Below, piece by piece: positions 54,445-62,356 of a stretch of DNA of 64,000 nt. Each line of letters begins with the position of its first letter. Position 1 is the stretch's first letter. The translations under genes were made by a program, and so were the position numbers. The stretch lies in NCBI GenBank assembly GCA_002010075.1, contig MTMG01000016.1, positions 86,962-150,961 on the forward strand, in the 5' to 3' direction. The notes under the pieces are model-generated. The model made no database searches. It saw only the letters and a list, made by a program, of their open reading frames with translations, and had not been told where the DNA came from. Origin of the DNA: Methanomicrobia archaeon JdFR-19. Lineage in GTDB: Archaea > Halobacteriota > Methanosarcinia > DSM-18856 > Methermicoccaceae.

Positions 54445-55914
54445 TCAAACCCTCCTCCAAATTGGCTCACTCCTCAACCATTCGATATCGGGGTGGTACA
54501 ACTTCCTCAAATCATCCAGCCCCAGTCTGAGCATCGCAACCCTGCTGATGCCAAGTCCCCATGCAAGAACAGGATATTTTATTCCGAGCGGTTTTGTAAC
54601 TTCTTCTCTGAATATGCCTGCTCCACCCAGTTCCACCCATCCAAGCCCTTCTATAAACACTTCCGGCTCAACACTTGGCTCGGTGTAGGGGAAGTATCCT
54701 GGTCTGAATCTAATGTCTTTGAACCCCATCCTTGCATAAAACTCTTTGAGGTACCCAAATAGATGTTTTAACGATAATCCTTCTCCCATCACAACTCCTT
54801 CAAGTTGTTCGAATTCTGGGGTGTGGGTGGGGTCGATTGCTTCCCTTCTATATACCCTGTCTATACAGAAAGCCTTTACAGGTGGCTCAGGATTCTCTGC
54901 CAGATATCTAATTGTTATGGCTGTTGTGTGAGTACGCAATACATTTCTTTTTGCAAACTCTTCAGACCAGGCCCCTCCCCACCCTTCCGTATAATCAACC
55001 TTTCCTTCATGGACCTCTTTCACATTTTCATATCCATTCGGCAACTCACTCATCGAGTCCAAGTAGAATGTGTCTTGCATCTCTCTTGCAGGATGGTCTT
55101 GTGGCTGGAAGAGAGCATCGAAGTTCCAGAATGAACTCTGTATTATTTCACCCTTTATCTCCTTGAAACCCATGCTCAGAAATATATCCCTCATTTCTTC
55201 TATGAGTCTCTGATATGGATGAATTTTACCAATGTTTGCAGATTTTGCGTGTGAGTGGATATCGTATTTTCTGAAACGCTTGTATTTCCACTCACCCCTT
55301 CTTATGATGTCGGGTGTTAGTTGTGAAATTTCCTCCTCAAGCTCGATTTTGTTTGACAGTGCAACCCCTTCTTTGGTAGCACTTACATAAAATTCCTTAG
55401 TTTCTTCTGATACAACGATCCCCCTCCTCATCAGCTCTTCAATACTGTTTCTGAATCTGTGCAGAATCTCTTCATTCCCTTGCTCAGCGTGTAGCAGTTC
55501 AAGGACAACCTCATCCTCTCCGTAAGGAGCTGAGAGCAAAATCAACATGCCATCCTCTACCCTTACCCATCCTTTCTTTTTCATCCACCCTATTGCTATC
55601 CCACTCTCTTTCTCCCCAAACAGCTCTTTTATTTGGGATATTGGTATTTTGTTTGATTTGGAATATAACAGTTCAAAACATCTGCGTTCAGGCAATCCTT
55701 TTCTTGCATATTCCTCTCCTTCTTTTGTAAGCCTAAAGAATATCCTCTTCCTTTCGTTAACCTTTGCAAGTCCTTTGTCATCAAGCATATATGATGCCTG
55801 AAGTGTTGCTTCTTTTGACAGACCTGTTTCTTTGGCAATCTCTTCTATCCTTTTCTCACTAGATGAAAGAGACTTCAAGACCTTTTTCTCGTTTGGGGAC
55901 AACACATATTCCAT
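54445..55914 (-). CDS. pheS: Phenylalanine-tRNA ligase alpha subunit
   Basis: The catalytic alpha subunit, 489 residues. It has N-terminal winged-helix DNA-binding-like repeats (LSPNEKKVLKSLSSSEKRIE) followed by the class II core. Motif 2 is FCIDRVYRREAIDPTHTPEF. The ending is GLGWVELGGAGIFREEVTKP and LAWGLGISRVAMLRLGLDDL, which is motif 3. ATG 55914 (MEYVLSP) is preferred over the first in-frame start. It ends with TGA, two bases before pheT. A TATA-like tataaatatta lies upstream on the other side of the intergenic region. Confidence 0.95.
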   Translation of the reverse strand: MEYVLSPNEKKVLKSLSSSEKRIEEIAKETGLSKEATLQASYMLDDKGLAKVNERKRIFFRLTKEGEEYARKGLPERRCFELLYSKSNKIPISQIKELFGEKESGIAIGWMKKKGWVRVEDGMLILLSAPYGEDEVVLELLHAEQGNEEILHRFRNSIEELMRRGIVVSEETKEFYVSATKEGVALSNKIELEEEISQLTPDIIRRGEWKYKRFRKYDIHSHAKSANIGKIHPYQRLIEEMRDIFLSMGFKEIKGEIIQSSFWNFDALFQPQDHPAREMQDTFYLDSMSELPNGYENVKEVHEGKVDYTEGWGGAWSEEFAKRNVLRTHTTAITIRYLAENPEPPVKAFCIDRVYRREAIDPTHTPEFEQLEGVVMGEGLSLKHLFGYLKEFYARMGFKDIRFRPGYFPYTEPSVEPEVFIEGLGWVELGGAGIFREEVTKPLGIKYPVLAWGLGISRVAMLRLGLDDLRKLYHPDIEWLRSEPIWRRV

Positions 55915-56020
55915 TCTTCCACCACTATACAAAACAACTATAAATATTAAAAGTACTCTTTAGAAGAGTGAGGGGATTTACATAGCTGAGTATTGGCTCA
56001 AGTATAAGGTTAGAGGTATA

Positions 56021-56452
56021 TTGAGAGATCTTGGCGTGATAGTAATAATTGCACTACTAATACTTTGTATTGGGTATGGTCTGAAATATATTGTTGTGTT
56101 CAAGCAGTTACCTGTCCAGCCATCTGCGTTGTTTTTTGTATCGTCTTTGCTTTTCGTTCTTTCATCTACGATTCTCCAGCGATATAGGGAAATGGAGCCC
56201 AAAGAGTCCATCATGGGAGCAGCTCTTCTTACACTGATACTCGTATTACTCTTCATTCTATTATATGGGGGACTCGCATATCTTTGGGTCGTGTATGAAG
56301 TTGCCGTTAACAACCCTTCGTATGTTGAACTCTCTCAAAACTATGGACTTGACAAAGCTATGACAACAAGAAACAGTTTTCTTTCGCTTTTTGCATTCTC
56401 TATGGTGATATCAAGCATAATTTACACATTTTTAACCTACAAATTTAGATAA
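56021..56452 (+). CDS. Four-helix membrane protein, start uncertain
   Basis: A 143-residue protein with about four membrane helices (VIVIIALLILCIGYGL, ALFFVSSLLFVLSSTIL, LLTLILVLLFILLYGG, FALFAFSMVISSIIYTF-like). No family is recognised. Upstream of TTG 56021 the frame stays open for about 15 plausible residues (AEYWLKYKVRGILRD) but contains no ATG, GTG or TTG; a leaderless ATT start near 55976 would sit about 28 bases after a TATA-like CTATAAATA. It ends with TAA, four bases before the aIF1 stop on the other strand. Confidence 0.5.
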   Translation: MRDLGVIVIIALLILCIGYGLKYIVVFKQLPVQPSALFFVSSLLFVLSSTILQRYREMEPKESIMGAALLTLILVLLFILLYGGLAYLWVVYEVAVNNPSYVELSQNYGLDKAMTTRNSFLSLFAFSMVISSIIYTFLTYKFR

Positions 56453-56455
56453 AAA

Positions 56456-56764
56456 TCAGATTTTTATTTGTTCTGGAGAAAATCCTTTTTCCACGAGCAG
56501 TTGTTTCATCTTGTGTAGATGATTCCCTTGCAATTCAATCGAATTGTCCTTTACAGTTCCGCCACATGCAAGTCTTGACTTGAGGTGAGTTGCAAGTTCA
56601 TGCAAGTCAATTTCATGTGGGTCTATTCCCTCTATGACAGTCACTTCCTTCCCATATCTTCGCTTGTTCACTCTAATCACTATCCTCTGCTGCTCTTTTG
56701 CCACCTCTTCACAAATACAAAGCTCTTTTGGTAACCCGCATACTTTACATACTTCTTCCGTCAT
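56456..56764 (-). CDS. Translation initiation factor aIF1 (SUI1)
   Basis: Archaeal initiation factor 1, which checks start-codon pairing on the 30S subunit. Of 102 residues, the N-terminal zinc-binding-like [13 protein letters not shown] and the SUI1 core ([51 protein letters not shown]) are clear. It ends with TGA. The start at 56764 leaves about 25 bases to the TATA element of the divergent DUF192 gene. Confidence 0.94.
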   Translation of the reverse strand: MTEEVCKVCGLPKELCICEEVAKEQQRIVIRVNKRRYGKEVTVIEGIDPHEIDLHELATHLKSRLACGGTVKDNSIELQGNHLHKMKQLLVEKGFSPEQIKI

Positions 56765-56787
56765 TTGCTTTATTTCTCCTCCATCAC

Positions 56788-56797
56788 TTTTATACTA
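56788..56797 (+). promoter_or_regulatory. TATA box of leaderless DUF192 gene
   Basis: TTTTATACTA lies about 26 bases before ATG 56819, which fixes that ATG as the likely leaderless start. Confidence 0.5.
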
Positions 56798-56818
56798 TTA
56801 TTAGTTTTGGTATTAGAT

Positions 56819-57145
56819 ATGCTATTAAAAACTAATGGTGAAGTTGTGCCACTTGTTGTTGCAACCTCATGGATATCCAAAGCACTGGGTCTCATGTTTC
56901 GCTCACCAAAGTATGGTCTCCTGATACCTCTTGACCCATCTAAAGAATACACAATCCATATGTTCTTTATGAGGTTTTCTATAGACCTCATATTACTGGA
57001 TGATGGATATAAAGTATTGGATATAAAAACACTTCGTCCATGGAGGGACATAGTGAAAGTTTCAGGAGCAAGGTGGGCTTTGGAATTGAGAGAAGGCACC
57101 ATCAGAAATGTGAAAGTTGGAGATGTTTTGGAGATACAGAGCTAA
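56819..57145 (+). CDS. DUF192 protein
   Basis: A 108-residue DUF192 protein with VATSWISKALGLMFRSPKY near its start and MFFMRFSIDLILLDDGYKV, VLDIKTLRPWRDIVKVSGAR following. The family is small, conserved and of unknown function, often exported in bacteria; here ATG 56819 gives no signal peptide, and a longer start at TTG 56765 would add one hydrophobic stretch. The TATA position favours the shorter form. It ends with TAA. Confidence 0.85.
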   Translation: MLLKTNGEVVPLVVATSWISKALGLMFRSPKYGLLIPLDPSKEYTIHMFFMRFSIDLILLDDGYKVLDIKTLRPWRDIVKVSGARWALELREGTIRNVKVGDVLEIQS

Positions 57146-57155
57146 ACAATCTGAG

Positions 57156-58259
57156 TTATAATTCCCATCTGCCTCTGACCTTCCCCTTCAATGCAAGTTT
57201 TCCAAGCACTCTCTTTACTCGGTCACTAATTTGTGTGGGAGGATAATGTTCGAGTGGGGTTCCGGGGAGGGGCATGAATTTGTGTGCCCTTATTAATCCT
57301 CCTTTATTTGTTATCCATCTAACCATGTCCAAGCTTCTTCTCTCATCTTCTTCGTTCTCGAATGGCAATCCAAATATCATATCAACGACCGGCTTGAATC
57401 CATGTTCGACACAGAGTTCAACCGCTTTATAGACCTCGGCGGTTTCATGCCCCCTCCGAAGTATTTTCAATACCCTATCGCTTCCTGACTGGGCACCAAT
57501 GCAGATGTGGGTGTTATAGCAGTACCTACCTATTATTTCGAGAGCCCGATCTGAGACAAATTCAGGTCTGACCTCACATGGAAACGTACCAAAGAAAACT
57601 CTTTTTCCTTTTAGGGATGACAACAGCTTTTCAACCTTCTCAAGGTTTGGCTCAATACCATCTGAGCCATATGCGAGCGCATTCGGACTTATGAACCTTA
57701 CATCCCTATATTTTGCATACTTCACAATTTTTCCAATGCTTCTGTGCCTCATCTTTCTTCCGAAGAGTCTTGGAGTCTGACAGAATCCACATGAGTGTGG
57801 ACAACCTCTTGTTATCTCGATGGGAGCCATCATTTGTGGGGAGAACGGTGGGTACTCGTCTATGCTCACATACTTTCGTTGTGGTTTGAGTACCATCTCA
57901 CCATCCTCGAGTCTTCCAACACCCTCTATTTCTGGTATCTCTCCTCTCCTCAACACTTCTATCAGTTTTGGAAGTACACTCTCTCCCTCACCCACAACTA
58001 CATAATCAAAATGTTCGAGTACTTCTTGGGGACGTGCAGAGGGATGAGGTCCCCCAGCAACCCAGACGGCGTTTAACTTTTTTCTATGCTCATCCACTTC
58101 TTTGTATACATATTCTTTTTGTGGTGTGGAAAAACTGTATAACATTATGCCGTTACGGGGCTCATTAACAACTTTTGCATCAGGCACCAGTGGTAGTAGG
58201 GCAGCTATACTATACCTATTCTTTTTGAAGTATCTGAAATTCACATCACTGTACTTCAT
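57156..58259 (-). CDS. B12-binding-domain radical SAM protein
   Basis: A 367-residue radical SAM protein whose N-terminal 120 residues resemble a B12-binding domain (WVAGGPHPSARPQEVLEHFD, VVGEGESVLPKLIE). The cluster motif ITRGCPHSCGFCQTP follows. The order is that of the methanogen TIGR04013-like group of unknown activity, a loose match from memory. ATG 58259 lies just inside the aspartokinase stop, so the two genes are coupled. It ends with TAA. Confidence 0.82.
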   Translation of the reverse strand: MKYSDVNFRYFKKNRYSIAALLPLVPDAKVVNEPRNGIMLYSFSTPQKEYVYKEVDEHRKKLNAVWVAGGPHPSARPQEVLEHFDYVVVGEGESVLPKLIEVLRRGEIPEIEGVGRLEDGEMVLKPQRKYVSIDEYPPFSPQMMAPIEITRGCPHSCGFCQTPRLFGRKMRHRSIGKIVKYAKYRDVRFISPNALAYGSDGIEPNLEKVEKLLSSLKGKRVFFGTFPCEVRPEFVSDRALEIIGRYCYNTHICIGAQSGSDRVLKILRRGHETAEVYKAVELCVEHGFKPVVDMIFGLPFENEEDERRSLDMVRWITNKGGLIRAHKFMPLPGTPLEHYPPTQISDRVKRVLGKLALKGKVRGRWEL

Positions 58260-59640
58260 GGAGCCCGAATTCTTTGTGGAGTGCTTGGACAGCCCGTATT
58301 GCATCTTTTTCATCCACAACAAACGATATGTTGAGTTCTGAAGAGCCTTGACTTATCATGATGATGTTGATTCCCTCTCTTCCCATGGCTGAGAATACTT
58401 TACCCGCGACTCCGGGAGTTCCACTCATACCAGCACCAACTACCGCAATCACACTAATGTTCCTGTTAACATCGACATCTTTCACGATATTGTTCTGAAA
58501 CTCTTCTTTGAGAGCATAATACGCTTTATCAGCGTCCTCCTCCCTAACAACAACAGATATGTTTGCCTCTGAAGAGCCTTGGCTAATCATTGTGATGTTC
58601 ACTCGTGCTCTTGCAAGAGCGGAAAAAACTCTGGCAGCAACACCAATCGTACCAATCATTCCAGCCCCTGAAACGTTGATGAGGGCGACATTGTTTATCA
58701 CACTTATCGCCTTTACAACGTGCTCCATTTTCTTATTATCCGCGACTATCAACGTCCCTTCAAAGTCTGGATTGAATGTATTCTTCACTCTCACGGGTAT
58801 GTTGTGGTGTATGGCCGGCTCGATGGCTCTGGGATGGAGTATTTTTGCACCGAAATATGAGAGCTCCATTGCCTCCAAATAAGAGATCTGTCGGAGCGTT
58901 CTTGCCTCTGGGACAAGCTTTGGGTCTGTTGTCATTATTCCATCAGTTTCTTTCCAAAGCCATATTTCATCAGCATTTATACCAGCACCCACAAGAGATG
59001 CAGTGAGGTCTGAGCCACCCCTTCCCAGAGTTGTTATAATCCCTCTCTCAGTTGCCCCCATGAATCCGGCGATTACAGGAACACTTGTCTTCAATAGTGG
59101 CAGAACCCTTTCTTTTACGAGTCTATACGTTTTTTCGAGGGGCCTAGCATCTCCAAATCTATCGTCAGTTATGATTCCAGCTTCGTGTCCTTCGAGCGAA
59201 CATGATGGAACCCCCATAGAACGGAGTGTAAAACTGAGTATTGGCGAAGCAAATCTTTCACCAAAGCACGAGACATAATCAAGAGATCTTGGTGTAACCT
59301 CTCCTACATAGCATATTCCCATCAGAACTTTTTCAAGCTCTTCCAGAAGACTTTCCATCTTCTCCGTAGCTTCCTTCTTGTATTTTCCTTTTATAGCCTC
59401 GTTTATTGTTTTCTGGTGTCTCTCCCTGAGTTTTTGGATTACCTCCTCGACATCATCCACACAACCAGTAGATATTTTCCGTGCCCCCTCTATCAAAAGG
59501 TCTGTGACGCCTTTTAGAGCTGATGTAACCACAGCTATCTCATATCCTTTGAGATTGTAGTCTCTAATGATATGGGCGACCCTGCTTATTTTTTCACCAT
59601 CAGCTACTGAAGCACCACCGAACTTCATCACAACTCTCAT
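58246..59640 (-). CDS. lysC: Aspartate kinase
   Basis: Phosphorylates aspartate as the first step to lysine, methionine and threonine. The 464 residues begin MRVVMKFGGASVADGEKI, and contain TTLGRGGSDLTASLVGAGI, EIWLWKETDGIMTTDPKLV and two C-terminal ACT domains (each with ARVNITMISQGSSEANISV or GINIIMISQGSSELNISFV), the feedback-regulation module. ATG 59640 is chosen over a start four codons upstream. The stop TGA overlaps the start of the next gene. Confidence 0.94.
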   Translation of the reverse strand: MRVVMKFGGASVADGEKISRVAHIIRDYNLKGYEIAVVTSALKGVTDLLIEGARKISTGCVDDVEEVIQKLRERHQKTINEAIKGKYKKEATEKMESLLEELEKVLMGICYVGEVTPRSLDYVSCFGERFASPILSFTLRSMGVPSCSLEGHEAGIITDDRFGDARPLEKTYRLVKERVLPLLKTSVPVIAGFMGATERGIITTLGRGGSDLTASLVGAGINADEIWLWKETDGIMTTDPKLVPEARTLRQISYLEAMELSYFGAKILHPRAIEPAIHHNIPVRVKNTFNPDFEGTLIVADNKKMEHVVKAISVINNVALINVSGAGMIGTIGVAARVFSALARARVNITMISQGSSEANISVVVREEDADKAYYALKEEFQNNIVKDVDVNRNISVIAVVGAGMSGTPGVAGKVFSAMGREGINIIMISQGSSELNISFVVDEKDAIRAVQALHKEFGLHEVQ

Positions 59641-59683
59641 ACAAAACTCCAAGAATTAATCCACACTTATTTATAGTTCTCGT

Positions 59684-60178
59684 TTATAGATTCTCATTTT
59701 GAAACACCCCTTCATATCCCTTTCCACTTTCTCCCTTCAGTCTGAAGAATACGAGCTGAAGGATTCTTGCTCCTTTTCTTATCCAGAAACCTTTGGCGTT
59801 ATACACAATCATGAGACATTCGCCCCTCCCTCGATATCCGGCATCCCATACTGCGGTATGGATTGCAACTCCGCATCTTAAAAGAGTTGAACGTGGTTTT
59901 GCAAGTGCTCCATAATCTACAGGGAGTTTTACAATCTCGTTAAATCTTAGCTTATATGCACCCGGAGGAAGAAAGAGCCATCCGTTCTCATCGAACTCAA
60001 GAGGTTTTGACTTTGCAATCTCTCTCTCATCTATTCCAAGTTTTCCAGCTCCATCAAAAATCTCCACATCTTTGAGAGTCAATTCGAGTCCATTTGGTTG
60101 GAGCTGTGATTCAATATCAGGTGCCTCCTCAACTAACCCTATGTCTATCAGTTTCTTGATCTCACTTCTTCCAAGCAT
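59684..60178 (-). CDS. dcd: dCTP deaminase/dUTPase (Dcd)
   Basis: A trimeric pyrimidine nucleotide enzyme of 164 residues from ATG 60178 (MLGRSEIKKLI). Family motifs are IESQLQPNGLELTLKDVEIF, FLPPGAYKLRFNE, PRSTLLRCGVAIHTAVWDAG and YRGRGECLMIVYNAKG. It makes dUMP from dCTP, or dUTP, depending on the form; the sequence does not separate the two types with certainty. It ends with TAA. Confidence 0.88.
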   Translation of the reverse strand: MLGRSEIKKLIDIGLVEEAPDIESQLQPNGLELTLKDVEIFDGAGKLGIDEREIAKSKPLEFDENGWLFLPPGAYKLRFNEIVKLPVDYGALAKPRSTLLRCGVAIHTAVWDAGYRGRGECLMIVYNAKGFWIRKGARILQLVFFRLKGESGKGYEGVFQNENL

Positions 60179-60250
60179 AGTGGGAGATGAACAAACAAAC
60201 AAAAAACTTTTACTCTATTAGGGGCAATGAGCTTGAAGGTGAGGATTTGG

Positions 60251-60550
60251 ATGGTTGAGAAGGATATCGTAATTGAGCGTCTTGAATCTCTTTTAAGACA
60301 AAAAGATGAGGAGATAGCCTCTCTGAAGGCAACGATAGAGGAAATGAAAAAGAAACTTGAGTCTGGAGTAGAGGTTGAAGTTAATGAGCTCTCTTCCATA
60401 AAAAGTGAGCTGAAGCAGTTAAAGAGAACCGTGGATGGACTGATAGGCGAGATAATGGATATGAAGATGGCAATACGTGGTAAACAGGAAAATAAAGAGG
60501 ATAAGAATATCTCTAAGAATGAACCATCGGATGATATAATAGTTTACTGA
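60251..60550 (+). CDS. Coiled-coil protein
   Basis: A 99-residue coiled-coil protein (MVEKDIVIERLESLLRQKDE, heptad-like Leu/Ile spacing through MKKKLESGVEVEVNEL and IKSELKQLKRTVDGLIGEI), with an acidic/basic C-terminus. The function is unknown. ATG 60251 has ggtgagg six bases upstream and is favoured over ATG 60227. It may be cotranscribed with the HDAC-family gene, which begins ten bases after its TGA. Confidence 0.6.
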   Translation: MVEKDIVIERLESLLRQKDEEIASLKATIEEMKKKLESGVEVEVNELSSIKSELKQLKRTVDGLIGEIMDMKMAIRGKQENKEDKNISKNEPSDDIIVY

Positions 60551-60559
60551 GGTTGTTGA

Positions 60560-61603
60560 ATGCAATCTGGTCTTGTGTATGATAAGAGATATCTCGATCA
60601 CAAAACAGGGAAGCATCCAGAATCTCCAGAGCGAGTTAAGGAAGTTGTGGAATATCTTAGAATGAAAGGTATGCTGAATCTTCTGAATGTTATCAAACCA
60701 AGAGCTTGTACTATGGAGGAAGCTCTGAGAGTTCATACTGAAGTGTATCTTCAACATCTAAAAATTCTGTGTGAGACCGAAACACCGCTTGATATCGACA
60801 CGGTTGTCTCAAAAGAGTCCTTCGATGTGGCATTACTTGCAGCAGGGGGGCTTCTGAGTGCGGCAGAGTCCATACTTTATGGTGAGGTAGATGGGGGAGT
60901 CTTTGCGCTTGTAAGACCGCCCGGGCATCATGCGGAAAGGAACAAAGGAATGGGTTTCTGCCTCCTAAATAATCCTGCAATTCTTGCCTCTTTCTTGATC
61001 GAAGAGAAGCATGCAAATAAAGTTTTGATAGTGGATTGGGACCTCCACCATGGAAATGGAACTCAGGAAATATTTTATGACAGCCCAAATGTACTTTACA
61101 TATCTACACACGACCCCAATATCTACCCTGGAACAGGACAGATTGATGAGATGGGAGAAGGTAGTGGGGAAGGATTTAATGTCAATATACCAGTGCCCCA
61201 AGGCAGTGATAACGATGATTACATCAGAATTTTTAGTGAGATTGTGATGCCCATCGCTCTTCAGTACCACCCAGACTTCGTGATAGTTTCTGCCGGCTTT
61301 GATATACACAGAAGTGACCCATTGGGTACTATGAGAGTAACTCAACGTGGATTTAAAGCCCTTGCTAGTTGCTGTGTTGGGATTGCATCTGATTGTTGCT
61401 CGAGAAGAATCGTATTTGAGCTTGAAGGTGGATATAACCCGGGCGCCCTCGCCCATTCAGTTTATGCGGTTTTTGAAGCCATGGATGGTGGAATGGCAGA
61501 CTTCTATGAGGCAATTGAAGAGGTAGAGCAAAAGAAACCAGACCCACTCGCACCTTTGATGAAAACATTAAAGGACAAACTCTCTCCTTATTGGGATGTT
61601 TGA
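60560..61603 (+). CDS. Histone deacetylase-family protein
   Basis: A Zn hydrolase of the histone deacetylase/acetylpolyamine amidohydrolase superfamily, 347 residues. Signature blocks are YDKRYLDHKTGKHPESPERV, LVRPPGHHAERNKGMGFCLL (His-His dyad), VLIVDWDLHHGNGTQEIFYD (metal-binding Asp and His), SAGFDIHRSDPLGTMRVT and FELEGGYNPGALAHSV. The substrate in archaea is uncertain: an acetylated protein, polyamine or small molecule. It ends with TGA and converges on nep1. Confidence 0.92.
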   Translation: MQSGLVYDKRYLDHKTGKHPESPERVKEVVEYLRMKGMLNLLNVIKPRACTMEEALRVHTEVYLQHLKILCETETPLDIDTVVSKESFDVALLAAGGLLSAAESILYGEVDGGVFALVRPPGHHAERNKGMGFCLLNNPAILASFLIEEKHANKVLIVDWDLHHGNGTQEIFYDSPNVLYISTHDPNIYPGTGQIDEMGEGSGEGFNVNIPVPQGSDNDDYIRIFSEIVMPIALQYHPDFVIVSAGFDIHRSDPLGTMRVTQRGFKALASCCVGIASDCCSRRIVFELEGGYNPGALAHSVYAVFEAMDGGMADFYEAIEEVEQKKPDPLAPLMKTLKDKLSPYWDV

Positions 61604-61607
61604 TTTT

Positions 61608-62243
61608 TTATAATAGCCCCATTCTCTTTTCACATTCTGTTATGACTCTTGAAACAACAATCCATGCATCTAAAGTGTAGTCGCTTATTGATACGCATTC
61701 ATCCAAGACATTCATAACACTGTCAGAGAACGAGCCATGCGGAAACCCACCTATAACAAATGTGGCATCACTTTCAAATTCAAGTTCAGAAAGTCGAATT
61801 GGCTTCCCAGACCTTGAGAATCCTATGACCTTCCCACTAACAACATCTTCAACTTCCTAATCAATTACCTCTATCAGCGGTGTTTTTCCGGTTAAAAGAA
61901 CTTTCGCCATCAATCCCTTGAATCTTTCATAATTTCTTGGTAGTCGTGTGGTTGGATCAATCTATATTATCTTCCCATCATATGTATGAACGATCGTACT
62001 CAACTTTCTATTTACATTCAAAGGAGAACCCAGTGCTTCAAGAAGACAGAAATGTACAATGTCTGGCCTTCCTCTTTTATCGGGATTCTCTAACATTCGC
62101 ATTGCTCTGTGGTGATAGCTACTATCAAGCAACGTCATAGATGGTTTGGACCCCTACTTTTTAGCATATGCCTTCACGTCTCTGCAGTTCCACAGCCGCG
62201 GAGGGACAATTTCAAGGGCAGAATCTGCCAGCAGGAATATCAT
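61608..62243 (-). CDS. nep1: rRNA pseudouridine N1-methyltransferase Nep1, three in-frame UAG
   Basis: Nep1 (Emg1/Mra1) methylates N1 of a pseudouridine in small-subunit rRNA and assists ribosome assembly, as a SPOUT-fold dimer. Reading TAG as sense gives a 211-residue protein from ATG 62243 (MIFLLADSALEIVPPRLWN) to TAA 61608-61610. Hallmarks are LLDSSYHHRAM, KRGRPDIVHFCLLEALGSPL, IDPTTRLPRNYERFKGLM, FVIGGFPHGSFSDSVMNVL and a C-terminal SISDYTLDAWIVVSRVI. TAG is at codons 30 (62154-62156), 94 (61962-61964) and 129 (61857-61859). The four pieces in the standard code are each too short to be called, so the gene is invisible without recoding. A TATA-like element lies 22 bases upstream, so the start is probably leaderless. 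Confidence 0.95.
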
Positions 62244-62260
62244 AAGACAATATGCACAAG

Positions 62261-62270
62261 TATTAAATAT
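62261..62270. promoter_or_regulatory. Shared TATA box between nep1 and L1 genes
   Basis: TATTAAATAT reads as a TATA element on both strands. On the minus strand it lies about 22 bases before the nep1 ATG. On the plus strand it would give an L1 leader of about 65 bases. Confidence 0.45.
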
Positions 62271-62303
62271 CTTAATTACGATTGGGCTATTCCATATGTA
62301 GGA

Positions 62304-62318
62304 GACCTCTTTGAGGTC
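62304..62318 (+). promoter_or_regulatory. Hairpin in the L1 leader
   Basis: GACCTC-TTT-GAGGTC forms a perfect six-base-pair stem, followed by GTGGGG, about 40 bases before the L1 start. Archaeal L1 is known to regulate its own mRNA in Methanococcus, where the site lies within the L1 gene itself. A leader hairpin here could be a related control site, but the match is only structural. Confidence 0.35.
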
Positions 62319-62356
62319 GTGGGGTTGAATCTTTCCCGCACTACAGGAGGATGTTT

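Noticed and set aside
2110..62243. The TAG-interrupted genes as pseudogenes
   Set aside because: Eleven separate, mostly essential genes are interrupted only by TAG, never by TAA, TGA or frameshift, and their motifs remain intact. Decay would produce all kinds of lesions.
2110..62243. TAG or TGA as selenocysteine codons
   Set aside because: TGA is the commonest terminator here, and selenocysteine is read from TGA. None of the interrupted genes has a TGA within the frame.
2110..62243. Reassignment of UAG to Gln or Tyr by a mutated tRNA
   Set aside because: Not excluded by this window, but in archaea the only known UAG-decoding system is pyrrolysine. The interrupted positions often fit a Lys-like residue, so this is kept only as the less likely reading.
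2110..62243. Occasional stop-codon readthrough instead of full recoding
   Set aside because: Readthrough would leave TAG as a normal terminator in many genes. No gene in the window ends at TAG, and the tight gene junctions depend on full-length reading.
62304..62318. The L1 leader hairpin as a terminator for nep1 or another gene
   Set aside because: It lies upstream of both divergent genes and has no T tract after it.
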